Made by a program: the position numbers and the translations under genes. From Botryosphaeria dothidea (Eukaryota > Ascomycota > Dothideomycetes > Botryosphaeriales > Botryosphaeriaceae), in assembly GCA_011503125.2 (NCBI GenBank), contig WWBZ02000001.1, positions 5,022,001-5,086,000 on the forward strand: a stretch of DNA of 64,000 nucleotides. Direction: 5' to 3'. Shown piece by piece: positions 13,045-23,838 of the stretch (its first letter is position 1; every line of letters begins with the position of its first letter). Under the pieces are notes generated by a model. The model did not search any database and was not told the DNA's origin. It worked only from the letters and a program-made list of their open reading frames with translations.

Positions 13045-14019
13045 ATGACCCAGCACTCGCCCAAGAGCCAGCCCGTGCACTCGCCTTCGGCCCAGCCGCA
13101 CCACCACTCTAACGAGAGGCCCAGAGGTACGTAGCAGCGGGGGATCGTCGCCTGCGCCTCAGGAGCCGTCCCGTTCCTCCAGGGTAACTTCCGTGCTGAC
13201 CGTGTTGTGTGCTTGCTCAGGCATCCTCAAGAATCCCTCATACACTCAGACCTCTCCCACCAACGAGGGTGCTCCGCTCGTCCCGCTCGCCCAAATACCC
13301 TCCAACGACCGTCCTGGTGTCAGCCGCGAGCTCTCGGAGCGCGAGATCGTGCTCCAGAACACCATCCAAAATGCCGGCCACCGCCGCTCGTCCTCCAACC
13401 CCCGCGGGCCACCTTCGCGCCGTCAGTCGGGCACGCCCGGCAGCAACGCCGACGAGAACAGCCCCCGTCTCAAGTGGGACGAGGCGAACCTGTATCTGAC
13501 CGAGCAACAACGCGACAGCACCATGAAGATTACCGAGCCCAAGACCCCCTACGCCGGACACTACGACCCGGGCGAGGACGAGGAGGAAATCGCCGCGCTC
13601 GACGCCAACCAAATCGTCGTGGATGAGCTCGACAAGACCCAGGCTAACAAGAAGAAGTCGTCCAAGGAGGATGACATTCCCGGCCTCGACCTGGGCGAGC
13701 CGGAGGTGGAGAATGCAGGCGCGCACCACTCCGACAGCGAGAAGCGCGTCATCGTGGATCCGGATTCTGTGGATGAGACCAAGCGCGAAGAAGAGCCGCC
13801 ACAGGAGCAAGAGAAGCATCGTCAGTTTGAGGAACTGCGCAAGAAGCACTACGAGATGAAAAACGTCAAGAATCTGCTCGGGTATGTTGTTGTGGTTACT
13901 GCTTGCTGTAACTCTGTATACTGATTGATTATCCTAGACACGCCGATGAACTACTAGCTGAGGAGGAGGATGATGATGCTGAAAAGCCGCCTGTTCCTCC
14001 TATGCCCAATGGCCGATGA
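13045..14019 (+). CDS. protein phosphatase inhibitor 2 (Glc8/PPP1R2 family)
   Basis: Three exons (13045-13126, 13221-13881, 13938-14019) encode 274 aa; introns of 94 and 56 nt are GT-AG and keep frame. The family signatures are present in order: GILKNP at the exon 1/2 junction (the PP1-binding KGILK-type element), RLKWDEANL followed by [18 protein letters not shown], whose Thr-Pro is the position phosphorylated by GSK3/Pho85-type kinases in relatives, and [18 protein letters not shown] (the helix that covers the PP1 active site). The rest is acidic and probably disordered, as is usual for this family. It should act in cytoplasm and nucleus as a regulator or chaperone of type 1 phosphatase. 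The GGC codon completed across the first junction supports the short first exon, which a simple frame search misses. Confidence 0.93.
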
Positions 14020-17000
14020 TAACGTTTTTGCGCATCTTGGTGGAGGGATACAGGTGGTAGAACAACTTTTGAGCCCCTAAGAAGAGCCAAATCTCCCACG
14101 AGAGGATACACGATCATTATGAAACCCCCCCTCTTTGCTTTGACATCGAACCCTACTTTACTTCTACTATACCCAGCATGTTTTTCCCCAGTAGACGGTT
14201 CGTCATTGAGGTTTGCCGAAGTTATCGATTACGACGAAGAATCTCGGTGATTGTTCCGTCTATCATTAGTGCATACGGAGGGCGTTTTCGTTTGATTAAT
14301 CGTGCAGAAGTGGACGGTCTCTCGTACAAAATGAGACAAGTTTGAACTTTCGCCCGACTGTGTTAGTACTCCTCGGATCTAGGTAGTTCTGAATGTAAGT
14401 TATAAACGCGTCTACTTTTTGGTCTTTCCACGTTGCACTTCTTTCGGATCGTGGGTGCATCAACAACGCTTGGTCTCAGTCACGGGTGTTCTCTTTTTCT
14501 CTTTCTCATCGATTTCTTCCATAGAATGATTCCCTAACGTGCCAGTATCATCTCATTCGCCAATGCGTGCGCCAGACTACAAGGAAATCTTGCATCGCCA
14601 CCGTCATCAGAGAACCGGAGCCCAAGCAAGTCGGGCCAAGCAGTTCCCATCGAGGTTCAAGCTTGTCCCGAAAATGCTGTTTGCCTAGGGACCTGAATGG
14701 GGGTTCTCCCGGTGTTTCACGGAAAGGTAAACGCACTATGGCGTTATATTTCCATCGCCAGCCACCAGGGTCCACAAAGGTCGAGAACCCAAGGCGTTCA
14801 ACGGCGCAGCAACTTCACATGAACACATGCTTTGCTTCATTATCTATTCATCAAGCGCGCATGGCGGTGTATTCGCCGTTGCGGCCAGGCCCCTCACACT
14901 TGCACGCACTGCACGGCAACGCGGAACAGTAATACAGAGCCAAAGGCCCGACGACGACGAACAGAAAGGACCCATGCGTGCAGCCGCCAGTGGTCTCGAG
15001 CATCTCCTACCGTTCCGCCCGACCGCCCGGCCAGCCGGCCTTGCATGAAGCGAGCCCAGTTATCTGATGCCCCGGTCGCCGCGACGGCACAAGTGCGGGA
15101 GGAAAGGGCTACACTTACGTCGTAGTTTTTGTTTTGAGAAGACATGGGGCCTCTTTTCCCCGGCCGGGGTCACGTTGGGCCTTGCATATGCATCTAAAAA
15201 CGGTGCCTCTCTGGCCATGTGGGGAACAACGTGGACTGCCTCGAAGCTCTTTGCTATGTACGCAGCCCCTCCGACCTTCCTGTTACGATCGCAGGTAAGC
15301 GGTGGTGACGGAGGCGAATGCGTGGGGCAGGCACTGTCGCGTGCGAAACTTGGTCAGCTACAAGGATGCGGAAGTCTGAATGGAGAGCCCAGTCAGCTGT
15401 AGCTTGGGATTGTCGCAGCAGGCAAAGCTGCCACGAGGGTGGGAGTAGCTCAATGCAGCGTGCCAATGAACACCCCATAGAACTGCTTTATGACGTCTTT
15501 TTTCTCCTTCTCCCTTCTCGGGTCCCGGCTCGCGTCGCTGCATGATGGCATGTACCTGGGGAGAATGTCTCATGGACCTGGTCGGTACAGGGAAGGCGGA
15601 CACGAGATACCTTGAATTTACCCAGGATTGCAAGGCGGAGGATGACCCTGATCCCCGCCCCGCCGTTGCGGATTCTGTAGTCGCCGCACCGATCGAAGAT
15701 TCGGGAAGAAAGGGAATAATAGGTAAACAATCATCTTCTGCTACACCGAAGAAGAAAAAATGGAAACAAGAGAGGAGAAGATAGAAGGTGCGACAAAGCC
15801 TGAGTCAGCCTCATCAAGGGTGTATTCTCAGTCGAGGAATACCCAATGCGCACATCTACTCTTCCCAGTGGATCTCTTGTCCTCGCTATCCTCGCTCTCT
15901 CACCAAGTATCGCCGCTTCTCGATTCCCAGCGCAGCGGGCCTGACGACGCCTGCATCCGGCCTGACGCGTGGTGATCTACATTATCCGGGTTGTGCCCTT
16001 CGATCCCTAAACCTGAAAAAGGACCCTGGGACCCTGAAAATCCAACGGTAAGTTGGGGGCTGGATCTCCGATGGCAGAACGGATATATGGCCCCGAGTAT
16101 TTTCGGCCGCCAGGTGGTCTCTTCTGCACGGAGCGATATCCTAGCGGTCCTGCTCAGACCGAGGACACGAGTATGAGGTCACGGTTGCCTGTTCCAGACG
16201 GAGGTCCTCGTGACGGACAGTCCGCCGAGACGATGGCCGTTGCGCTGATAAGGTTTTGGAGATTGTCCGAAGGCGGCGAAAGGCGTCTTCCGTCATCCTG
16301 CGTCCCGGCTACACGACCGCCGATGGTATGGCGAAGAAGGCGGCTCTGGTTGCCGGTGCGTAAGGCGAGACGACAGGCAGAAAGGCAGGACGGCACCCAT
16401 GCGATCTACGGTCGAGATGCAGGATTGCCCAGCTCCTCTCGCCCGCGAGGCTGCACAAGTCACGCAAGTCTGCGCTGATCGCCCAGAGTCCGCTCGTCAC
16501 AGGCGGCTCTTGCCATTACACACGGTCTCATGGCCGGTTGGGATAAACGGCAGTAGCAGTCAAATAGTATGTCGGGCCCCTCTGACACCGCCCACGCAAC
16601 AGAACAAAATGCGCGGCCAGCTCTTATGGGTCCCTTGAATCCTCCGTCTCCGCACCTCCGAATCGCGAAACAGCAATAGAAATACCAAAAGTGCAGAGAG
16701 ATCCGACAGAATGCCGGCTCCAGCGGTGGCTGCTGAAAGAACTGTCTATTGGGTGCGTTGGAGAGAAAAGAGAAGGGAAGAGAAGATCGCGAAAAACTTT
16801 TGTATCGGCAATCGCGGCGATTGCGCTAGTCTCCAAAAGGATTAGCCGGGTCGCCAATGTAGACCCGCCTTATTCATCTTTGTCGAGCATTGCGACGAAC
16901 ACTTACTACTTCTCGAACGTCAAGATTCTCCGCGCATCATTTTACATGAAGTCCTCAGTGTAGGATGCGATGGCGTTTTATTTGAATTGCTCAGATAAGA

Positions 17001-18496
17001 ACTAAAGGTGCCCTTCTAAATCATGAAGATAATCCGCCTCATTCCCACAGTATGCATCGTCCGGTTATCTCGTGGTGAAACTATCTAGGCCGAGGATATT
17101 CTTGCATTACCATTGGCAAAGTCTACTCGGGGAGTTATTGGTATAAGTCACATCTTAGAGGAGACAAAGCTTTGATTCATAGCTTGCTCCTTTTAATATG
17201 TGTACACCCGCTGCTGGACTATTTCATCTTTGCAGGCCCTCAGTGTGTGAATGGATACGAGTCCCTCTCGAGAATTTGGCAAGCAGCATGAACAAATTCC
17301 GTTGTGCATTCCAGTGCTCTCTCACATGTTAGAGGTGTAAGGGCTTTTCAGGAGGGTTGCTGCCTGAAGAAAGATGAAGTGTCGTAGTGGAGAAAGATGC
17401 GGGGATCATTCGGGATCCAAGCGCAACGGTGGAGCAAGCAGGGGAATAAGACCGCGCAGAATCTGTGGACGCGCGGCAGGAGGGGACGCCTTTTTTGCGG
17501 AGACAGCGGGGAATAAGAATTTCGAAGACGGCGGCATTGAGGTCACGGCAAGCATGAGGTTCGTCGAACAATAAGATGGGTGAAACTAGTCCTCAAAAGA
17601 ACGGTACGCTGGATCTCGCCGGGGCTTGACGAAGTAGTGCCCTCGATGGCACCGCTGAATTCTCCGCTTGTGGTGTCCCTTGCGCATCATCTGTGCACTC
17701 CCTGCCTTCTTCGTTAGAGTCGTATTCCCAAAGTCATAATGCCGCAGTTTGCGCAGACTTATTGGTCACGCATCAGTAATCGCACCGTTCTTTCCAGAAA
17801 TCTCAAGGTAGCTTCACGTGGCCCTTCCAGGATGATGAAAAGGCTTGACTAAGAGCGTGTCATCATTACTTTCTATCTACTATGCGCTCTTCGTTGGAGA
17901 GACGCTATTCCTCAAAGAGAGGATGATGGATATCCCCTTTCGAACCCTCTTCTTTCTCTTCCACATCCACGCCCAGCAACAGACATGCCATCTTTTTAAC
18001 GAACAAGGTATGCCGCCACCAAATAGACTAGAAGAAAGGAGCGCACCCAAAAGATAGTGGGCACTCCGATATCAAGTGCGAAAAGCAAAACAGGGTATTG
18101 ACACCGACGCCGGTTCCCATTCCAGCACCGGCAGTAAAGCAAAAACTTACAAAGCAATAACGAGGAAGCTAACAAACATCAATCAAAGACGGCGATGCCA
18201 CGATCCACCTTTTCATCTTTTTTTGAGCAGGACACCTGTGATGGTTGTTTGTTTCAAACAAATCCTCACACCGCCCATCCAGGGGAGAAGAGGATATGCC
18301 ATCGATACTCCACATCGTTCCGAGACGGCCGTAACTTAATATCGGGCCGTGCGGTTACGCCGCGAACGAAATCCATACTTTGGCCCGTGGGAGTATGCAG
18401 CTTGGCCACTCCTCCATGTGACCCCAAGTGCCGATATCGGCTTCCGCAAGTGCGGGTCAAAGGGGTGCTCCGGTTTTCAGGATAGCCTTTGAAAGC
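14020..18496. other. 4.5-kb gene-poor region
   Basis: The first few hundred bases are AT-rich and probably 3' UTR of the inhibitor gene. The remaining open frames are at most 141 codons, with no domain, signal peptide or convincing splice partner. I see no transposase or reverse transcriptase motif. The right edge is the 3' flank of the HapX-like gene. Confidence 0.5.
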
Positions 18497-20364
18497 TCAG
18501 GCCTCGATAGCCGGAGTCAAGGCCGTAGGCGTTCCGGGCAGAGAGGAGCTGGACTGGCCGCTCTCGTTAATGACAAAGGCAAGGCTGTCCTTCCTGTGGA
18601 ATCCGGTGCCAGTAGGAGTCGATGGCGTAACAGGGCTACGGATGGGACCCTGATACGATGTCGTGCGCGGAGCAGGAGCGGGCCGCTTCGGCACGTTGGT
18701 GCTGGGAGGGCGCAAAACCAAGTCTGAAGATTTGGTGGAAGTGAATCTGTTAATCTGGACTGAGGCTCGCGACTCTGATATTATTAGCCGGAGGACTCGT
18801 CATTCACCACGCTGGGCTCACCGAGGTTTCTGTCGTTGCTGCTCTCGCTATTGCCACCGTTAGCACCGCCGTTACTGGTGGTGCTGATGGCGATGCTGTT
18901 GTGGCGCGAGCGTTGCTCCGACGAGCCGTCGGCGCTATGCCGCGTGTCAGCTTTCTTGAGGACGTTGAGGACAGAAGCCATGTCTAACTCGTAAGCAGAC
19001 ATGGCGCGTTTCTGCTTCTCGTCGGCCTCCTTAAGTTGCTGTAGGCGGATGGAGTCATTGCGAGTAGGCGGCAGGGTGATGAGCTCCCTCATCCATGCCG
19101 GGTGCTCCTCGTTGACGGGAAGGTTTGCGCTACGAAAATAACGGCGATAGGCTTCGGCACAGTCGATGGATTCGTTCGTGACGCTGAGACGCTGACGCTT
19201 GATGGAGGTCTGGCCATCATCGTCGCCCTTGGCGCTGGCGTAAGACATGTCGCGATTTAGAAAGGATCGGTTGATAGGGCGTTCGCGGGCAAGAGTCTCG
19301 CAGAAACGCTTCTGGAGAGGATCCTTCATGCAGGCATCACAGGTGCCAGGCTTGCAGGGAGGCTCCATGGCAGAGAGACGGCTGGCAGCGGGGCGTTTGC
19401 CGAAGTTGGTGAAATCGATCTCCATTTCGTCGTCATGAGTCGGTGTGTCGTGCATCTCGACATCACCAGACTGGCGGCGTGCAGGGCGGTTGGAGCCGGA
19501 AAAGTCAACCAGAGAGTCGACGCAGGGGCAGTCGCCATTGTCGGCACATCGGCCGCAGCCATCTTTCGGTGCGGCGTTCTCAGAACGGATGAGAGGGGGC
19601 AGGGTGATGGGAGCAGTTGCAGATGGCGGTGCGGAGGTGGGCCCAGCGTCCCCACGGGCCTCAGCACTCGGCACCGACACGGCCGATTGCTCTTCCCCAT
19701 CGCCGCGCCAGGCCGGTGGCGTGAGCTGGTTCTGCGGCGGCAGACGACGGTAGTACTCCATCTCGCGCTCGAGCTTCAGCAGCTTGTCCTGCATGAAGTC
19801 GAGCTGCTGGCGCATGCTGTCGTTATCGGACGTCAGCTGGTCGACCTTGCGTTGCAGGCCTTCGGACCGCGACCGCTCCTCAGTGAGCACGCCATTGAGG
19901 TGAGTGACCTCGCGCTGATGGGCATCGGACTGCTGGCGGCGCTCGTCGAGGGCGCGCTGCAGCTCACGGTTCGTCTCCTCCATCTTCTGGGTCTTGCGCT
20001 GACGGAAGGCACGCTGGGCCTCGCGGTTCTGCTGCTTGCGCTTCGACGGCGGGTCGTCGGTGGCCGGCTTGCGACCGGGCTTGGGCCTGGGCGGGATGAC
20101 ATAGCTGTTGCCGCAAGGGCCTTGGTTCATGGCGGGAGTAATGTACGGCGAGGCACCGGGACCTGGAGCGAGCTGGAGGGCAGTGGCAGCGTGGGAAGGG
20201 CCGGCGGGCGGCGATGTGGCATTGGCGGCGGGGGTGTTGGGGTCGAAGGGAGAGCCGGAGACGTCGGACTGCGGCGACGGGATGGCAAAGGGCGAGTTGG
20301 CGCTCGACGCATCGCCTTGAGCAGGGCTGGGAGCCGGAGCGATGTCGAGCTTCTTGGTGGCCAT
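18497..20364 (-). CDS. HapX-like bZIP regulator with CCAAT-complex binding motif
   Basis: Model: exon 1 20364-18822, exon 2 18723-18497, 589 aa. SYVIPPRPKPGRKPATDD (about residues 87-104) matches the Hap4/HapX motif that binds the CCAAT-binding complex. It is followed by a bZIP basic region (SKRKQQNREAQRAFRQRK, about 107-124) and a long coiled coil to about residue 207. Two cysteine clusters follow: CGRCADNGDCPC (270-281) and CKPGTCDAC with a further Cys (337-355), like the iron-sensing regions of HapX. In known relatives these factors repress iron-consuming genes during starvation and activate others in excess. The frame is open upstream to 20649, but ATG-ATG-GCC at 20367/20364 is the likeliest start. 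Exon 2 is inferred: a 98-nt GTGAGC...CTTCAG intron joins it in frame; if it is retained, translation stops at 18784. Confidence 0.82.
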
Positions 20365-22897
20365 CATTGGCTGGTGGTCGTGGATGCGATGGAGGTAGAG
20401 CGGAAGTATGATCATCTTATCAGATTTTTCGGGGGGGGAGCAGCTGTTCCCGAGCCTCGCCGAACTCGGCACTGTGGAGTCGCCCATCGTCCGCGAATGG
20501 AATGGCCTGAACTTTCTTGCTCTCTCAGGCCGGCGGCGTGCACTGCGCAATCTGGGTGAGCGGCGTGAGGGTGGAAGGTCGTCCAAACGGGCTGCCAGCA
20601 TGGTGATACGCCCTTCAAAGCTGCCTTCCGCCAGCGCGCGGTGGGCCATCGTCCGCTTTTACGCTCGCATCTCCGACCCTCTCGACTCCGTGTCAGGCAC
20701 CCGGTCCCTGTGAGGCTTTGCGTTTCGATTCGCCGCCCACCCTCACGCCTATTGTCCGCTAGTTCTCCCTATTCCGCTGCTGAGCAATGCCAAATGCCCG
20801 CTTCTTACTCGCAGGCCTCGTCATCTACAGCCACTCGGCCCACAAGAAATCATCTTATCTCGGCGCTGAGACCAGAGAGCATGCTATTTCTGGTAAGAAC
20901 AGAGCTCCTTGGCTCTCGGATATACACCGTCGGCCTCGGTCTCTCGGTCTCCGTCCGGCCGTTGCCCGCTGACGCTGTCAGTACTTTTAACACTCTGTCG
21001 CCCTTGGGACCCGCTCAGCCTCGTCCTGCATGAAGCGCTCTTGAATCCGCCGCAGAATGGTCGAGTTTTCGTGGTGGCGGCACCGTATCTCCCTGGCGGA
21101 GCAAGCAAAGTATGCTTCCTATTCCATGCTTAACGCCGAGTTTAACTACATCTTTCCACACACTAAGGGAAGATCCGTTCGTAAACGCCACCATCATGAG
21201 CAAGTTTTCATCTAAGCGAGAAGCCCTGATCTATTGCCTTCACCCGCTTATCAGATGGGCTCGGGACGGCATCTGCCTCCGACCCAGTGGTACACTGTGG
21301 CTGCCGGCCGTTTTCGGGCTCAACCCTCCGATCGAACATGAACATTGTGGTATTCTTCTTCTCAATCCTGCCCGGCAAATGTATTCCTCCATCCATAGAA
21401 GCCTCAGCAACCGGCCGCCCACTCCCACTGCGTGGATCCCGCGCCAATGTCACACGGAAGAACAAACTCTCCTCCTTGTCGCCAAGCTCGCCATCAAGCC
21501 TGTAAGATTTCCGCCCCTCCCGAACGTGCAGCATTGGTAGCGTGGCGAGTGGGCCACTGAAAACGACGAGCACGACCTCCATCAGGCCACTTCCCTGGCC
21601 ACCAATCCTGCGGAATGAAAATAAACCTATTCATTGGAAAATGCACGGCGAGAACATTATGTTGCATGCACACTGTAACATCTGCTGAGAACTCACTGCT
21701 ATCGAAAGAGCACATCCAACAAGCACTGCGCCTCCTGAGAAGTGAGAATCTCGGGATGTGGCCACATCTCAGAGCATTTTCGTCTGTTACTCTGCTGATT
21801 ATATACCGTGTCCTCAACATATTTGTTTCGCACAGATCCTCTCTAGGTCAAATTAAAGCCAACATACGATGGATGCCCCAGAGTCGTACTGTGTAGATCT
21901 AGTCGAACGATCCAATGAGACGGATACAAATGATGCTTCCGCTAAGCAAGGTGACCCAATGAATGGCGAGACAATTTGAGAAAAATACTACATAAACTTT
22001 GTAAACGCCTCATCTTCAGACCACTGATTAGACGCCACGAGCTTGATCGGGCGCTGAGCAATTCTCGACGATCAATATTGCTATATTAAAACCTTTCACG
22101 TGGACGCTGTAGCAGCTGTGCTCGAATTTCTTTTCGGCTCTCAGCCTGAACTATAACTAGGATCGACAAACGTGTGCTCTACGCGTACCCAGCTGACGTG
22201 GACTTCTTCACGATCGTCCAACGGCTTCCAGACTTCTGGGACGCTGGCCCTCCACATGCCACCGTATAACGCATCCAGCACGGGGAAATAAGATGTAGGG
22301 AAAAGCGAGAAGAGCCAATGAGATACGACTACCTGACTCCATCCCTAACCCCGATTGGTGCACTTCTATCCAGTGAAAAATATTGTTGATGCTCCTTGCT
22401 TCACCTCCATATTGTTCCCTGCGCATTACGTTAATATCCTCTGCGATCCAGCTCCTGGCGCAGGATGGCGGGGTCCTCAAACGGAAATCGTGCTGAACTT
22501 TGCACAGGAACACAGCCTCGTCTTCACAGAGCTTTGAGGCGCGGATCCCAGCGTGATGACGCACGTGTTTTAATGCCGCGTGGTCCTGCAGCAAAGAGTG
22601 CAGAAGTTGTGAAACAGTCTATTAGACTTCAGCGAGACAAAAGTATATAGATGCCTCGAAAATAGCCTCACACGTATGCGCCTCATACGATAGGTAATAA
22701 GCCCTTCGACTTGTGTATGCCCCAAATAATCTAATTGAATGTGACAAAAATAAAATATACGCGCAGTACCCAGCGGATTGGTTGCACAATACTTTTTTAT
22801 ATTTTTCCGGATTTTACTTCACTATTTCACGGTTGGAGAGGTTCTGCGAAGCCTTCGTGGGGTGGTCGCAACTATACAAGTTTCCGATTTCCTAAAC
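20365..22897. other. gene-poor region upstream of the HapX-like gene
   Basis: The part next to 20365 is the promoter and 5' UTR of the HapX-like gene. Around 21200-21650 opposite-strand frames of 142 (plus) and 124 (minus) codons overlap; neither has a known motif and they may be relics or chance. From about 21700 the sequence becomes AT-rich with frequent stops. Confidence 0.5.
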
Positions 22898-23399
22898 CTA
22901 GATGTAACGAGCGGGCCTCTGCCTCTAAGGATCCAAACACCAAAGAGGGAAAGAGGGAGAAAACCTGTCGAGGGTTTTCCTTGAGTGGGTACAAGAAGAG
23001 GTACGTGAGGAACGAGTAGGCGACTGAAGACTGAGCACTGAGTGCGAAGGCCTTGTTACCAATAGAGTCCAAATTCTATTGTGAAGTTGACCACGAAGGT
23101 CAAAGCTATCTAAGGAGTGTGGTTTATATACACGTAGGAGAGTGTCTACAATCTGTTATTGATCTGTTTGATCTGTGTTGTCCGTTGGACAGAAGCGTGC
23201 GGATCAGACAGATCAATGTTGTTTTGACCTTATTGATCTGTTCCTGGATGCCTGAGGCATGCGGGATCAAAGGGATCAATTCCTTGGCATCACGTGATAC
23301 ACGTGACCCGTGGTGGGTCTTCACGGCGCGTGTCTGCGCCCCGCTGGCTTCCTTTCTCATCCTATCCCGACTCTGCGAAAGCTGTGCCGTAACACTAGA
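22898..23399 (-). mobile_element. solo LTR of an LTR retrotransposon with 5-bp target-site duplication
   Basis: The element spans 22903-23394 (492 bp). It begins TGTAACG and ends CGTAACA (TG...CA ends, near-perfect short inverted repeat) and is flanked on both sides by CTAGA (22898-22902 and 23395-23399), a perfect 5-bp duplication. Read on the minus strand it has direct and inverted GATCTGT copies, then a TATATAAA box near 23130, then a pyrimidine-rich stretch, consistent with U3-R-U5 order. No internal domain or second LTR is present, so this is most simply the product of LTR-LTR recombination. Ends and 5-bp duplication fit Metaviridae (Gypsy) or Copia elements; I cannot tell which. Confidence 0.82.
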
Positions 23400-23604
23400 G
23401 GTCTGAAGGTCCTTTGAAATTTTGTAATTTTCTCTGCAAGCGTATGAAATCTGCGAGACATGGCAGACCTTTGAAACTTTTTGCTCGGTGAAGTGCAAAA
23501 GAATGTTCAATGCCGTTCGAGAGAAGCAGCAAATGCAATTTCATTGTTCGAAATATTGATATTTATACGTCTCGAGAGCTTCTAACGAGTGTTGGAATGG
23601 CCTT

Positions 23605-23624
23605 CATCATCATCATCATCATCA
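23605..23624. repeat. CAT/ATC trinucleotide microsatellite
   Basis: Six and two-thirds uninterrupted CAT units lie in AT-rich non-coding DNA between the solo LTR and the 3' end of the coiled-coil gene. A likely length-variable locus. Confidence 0.85.
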
Positions 23625-23838
23625 GAGCACGTCAATCATTACGACCACATAGCTTTTGAACCCGAGCAATACCAAATCAAGAACAATCCTGTGCACGCAC
23701 GCGCCAGCCCCTTATATGTATATCAGAAAAAGATGATGCCGAAACAATACCACCGGAGCACGCTCGTCCGCGAAGCCAGCGCAGCCTATCCTGGATATCA
23801 AAAAATGCTCCAAAACACCATAATCCAATCTTATAATG

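Noticed and set aside
19435..20559. 374-codon plus-strand frame
   Set aside because: Antisense to the HapX-like bZIP gene, no motif of its own.
21208..21582. 124-codon minus-strand frame with protein-like composition
   Set aside because: No recognised motif, no splice partner, and an overlapping plus-strand frame of similar length; could be a relic but cannot be supported.
23605..23624. CAT repeat as a possible CRISPR-like or regulatory array
   Set aside because: A pure trinucleotide microsatellite without spacers.
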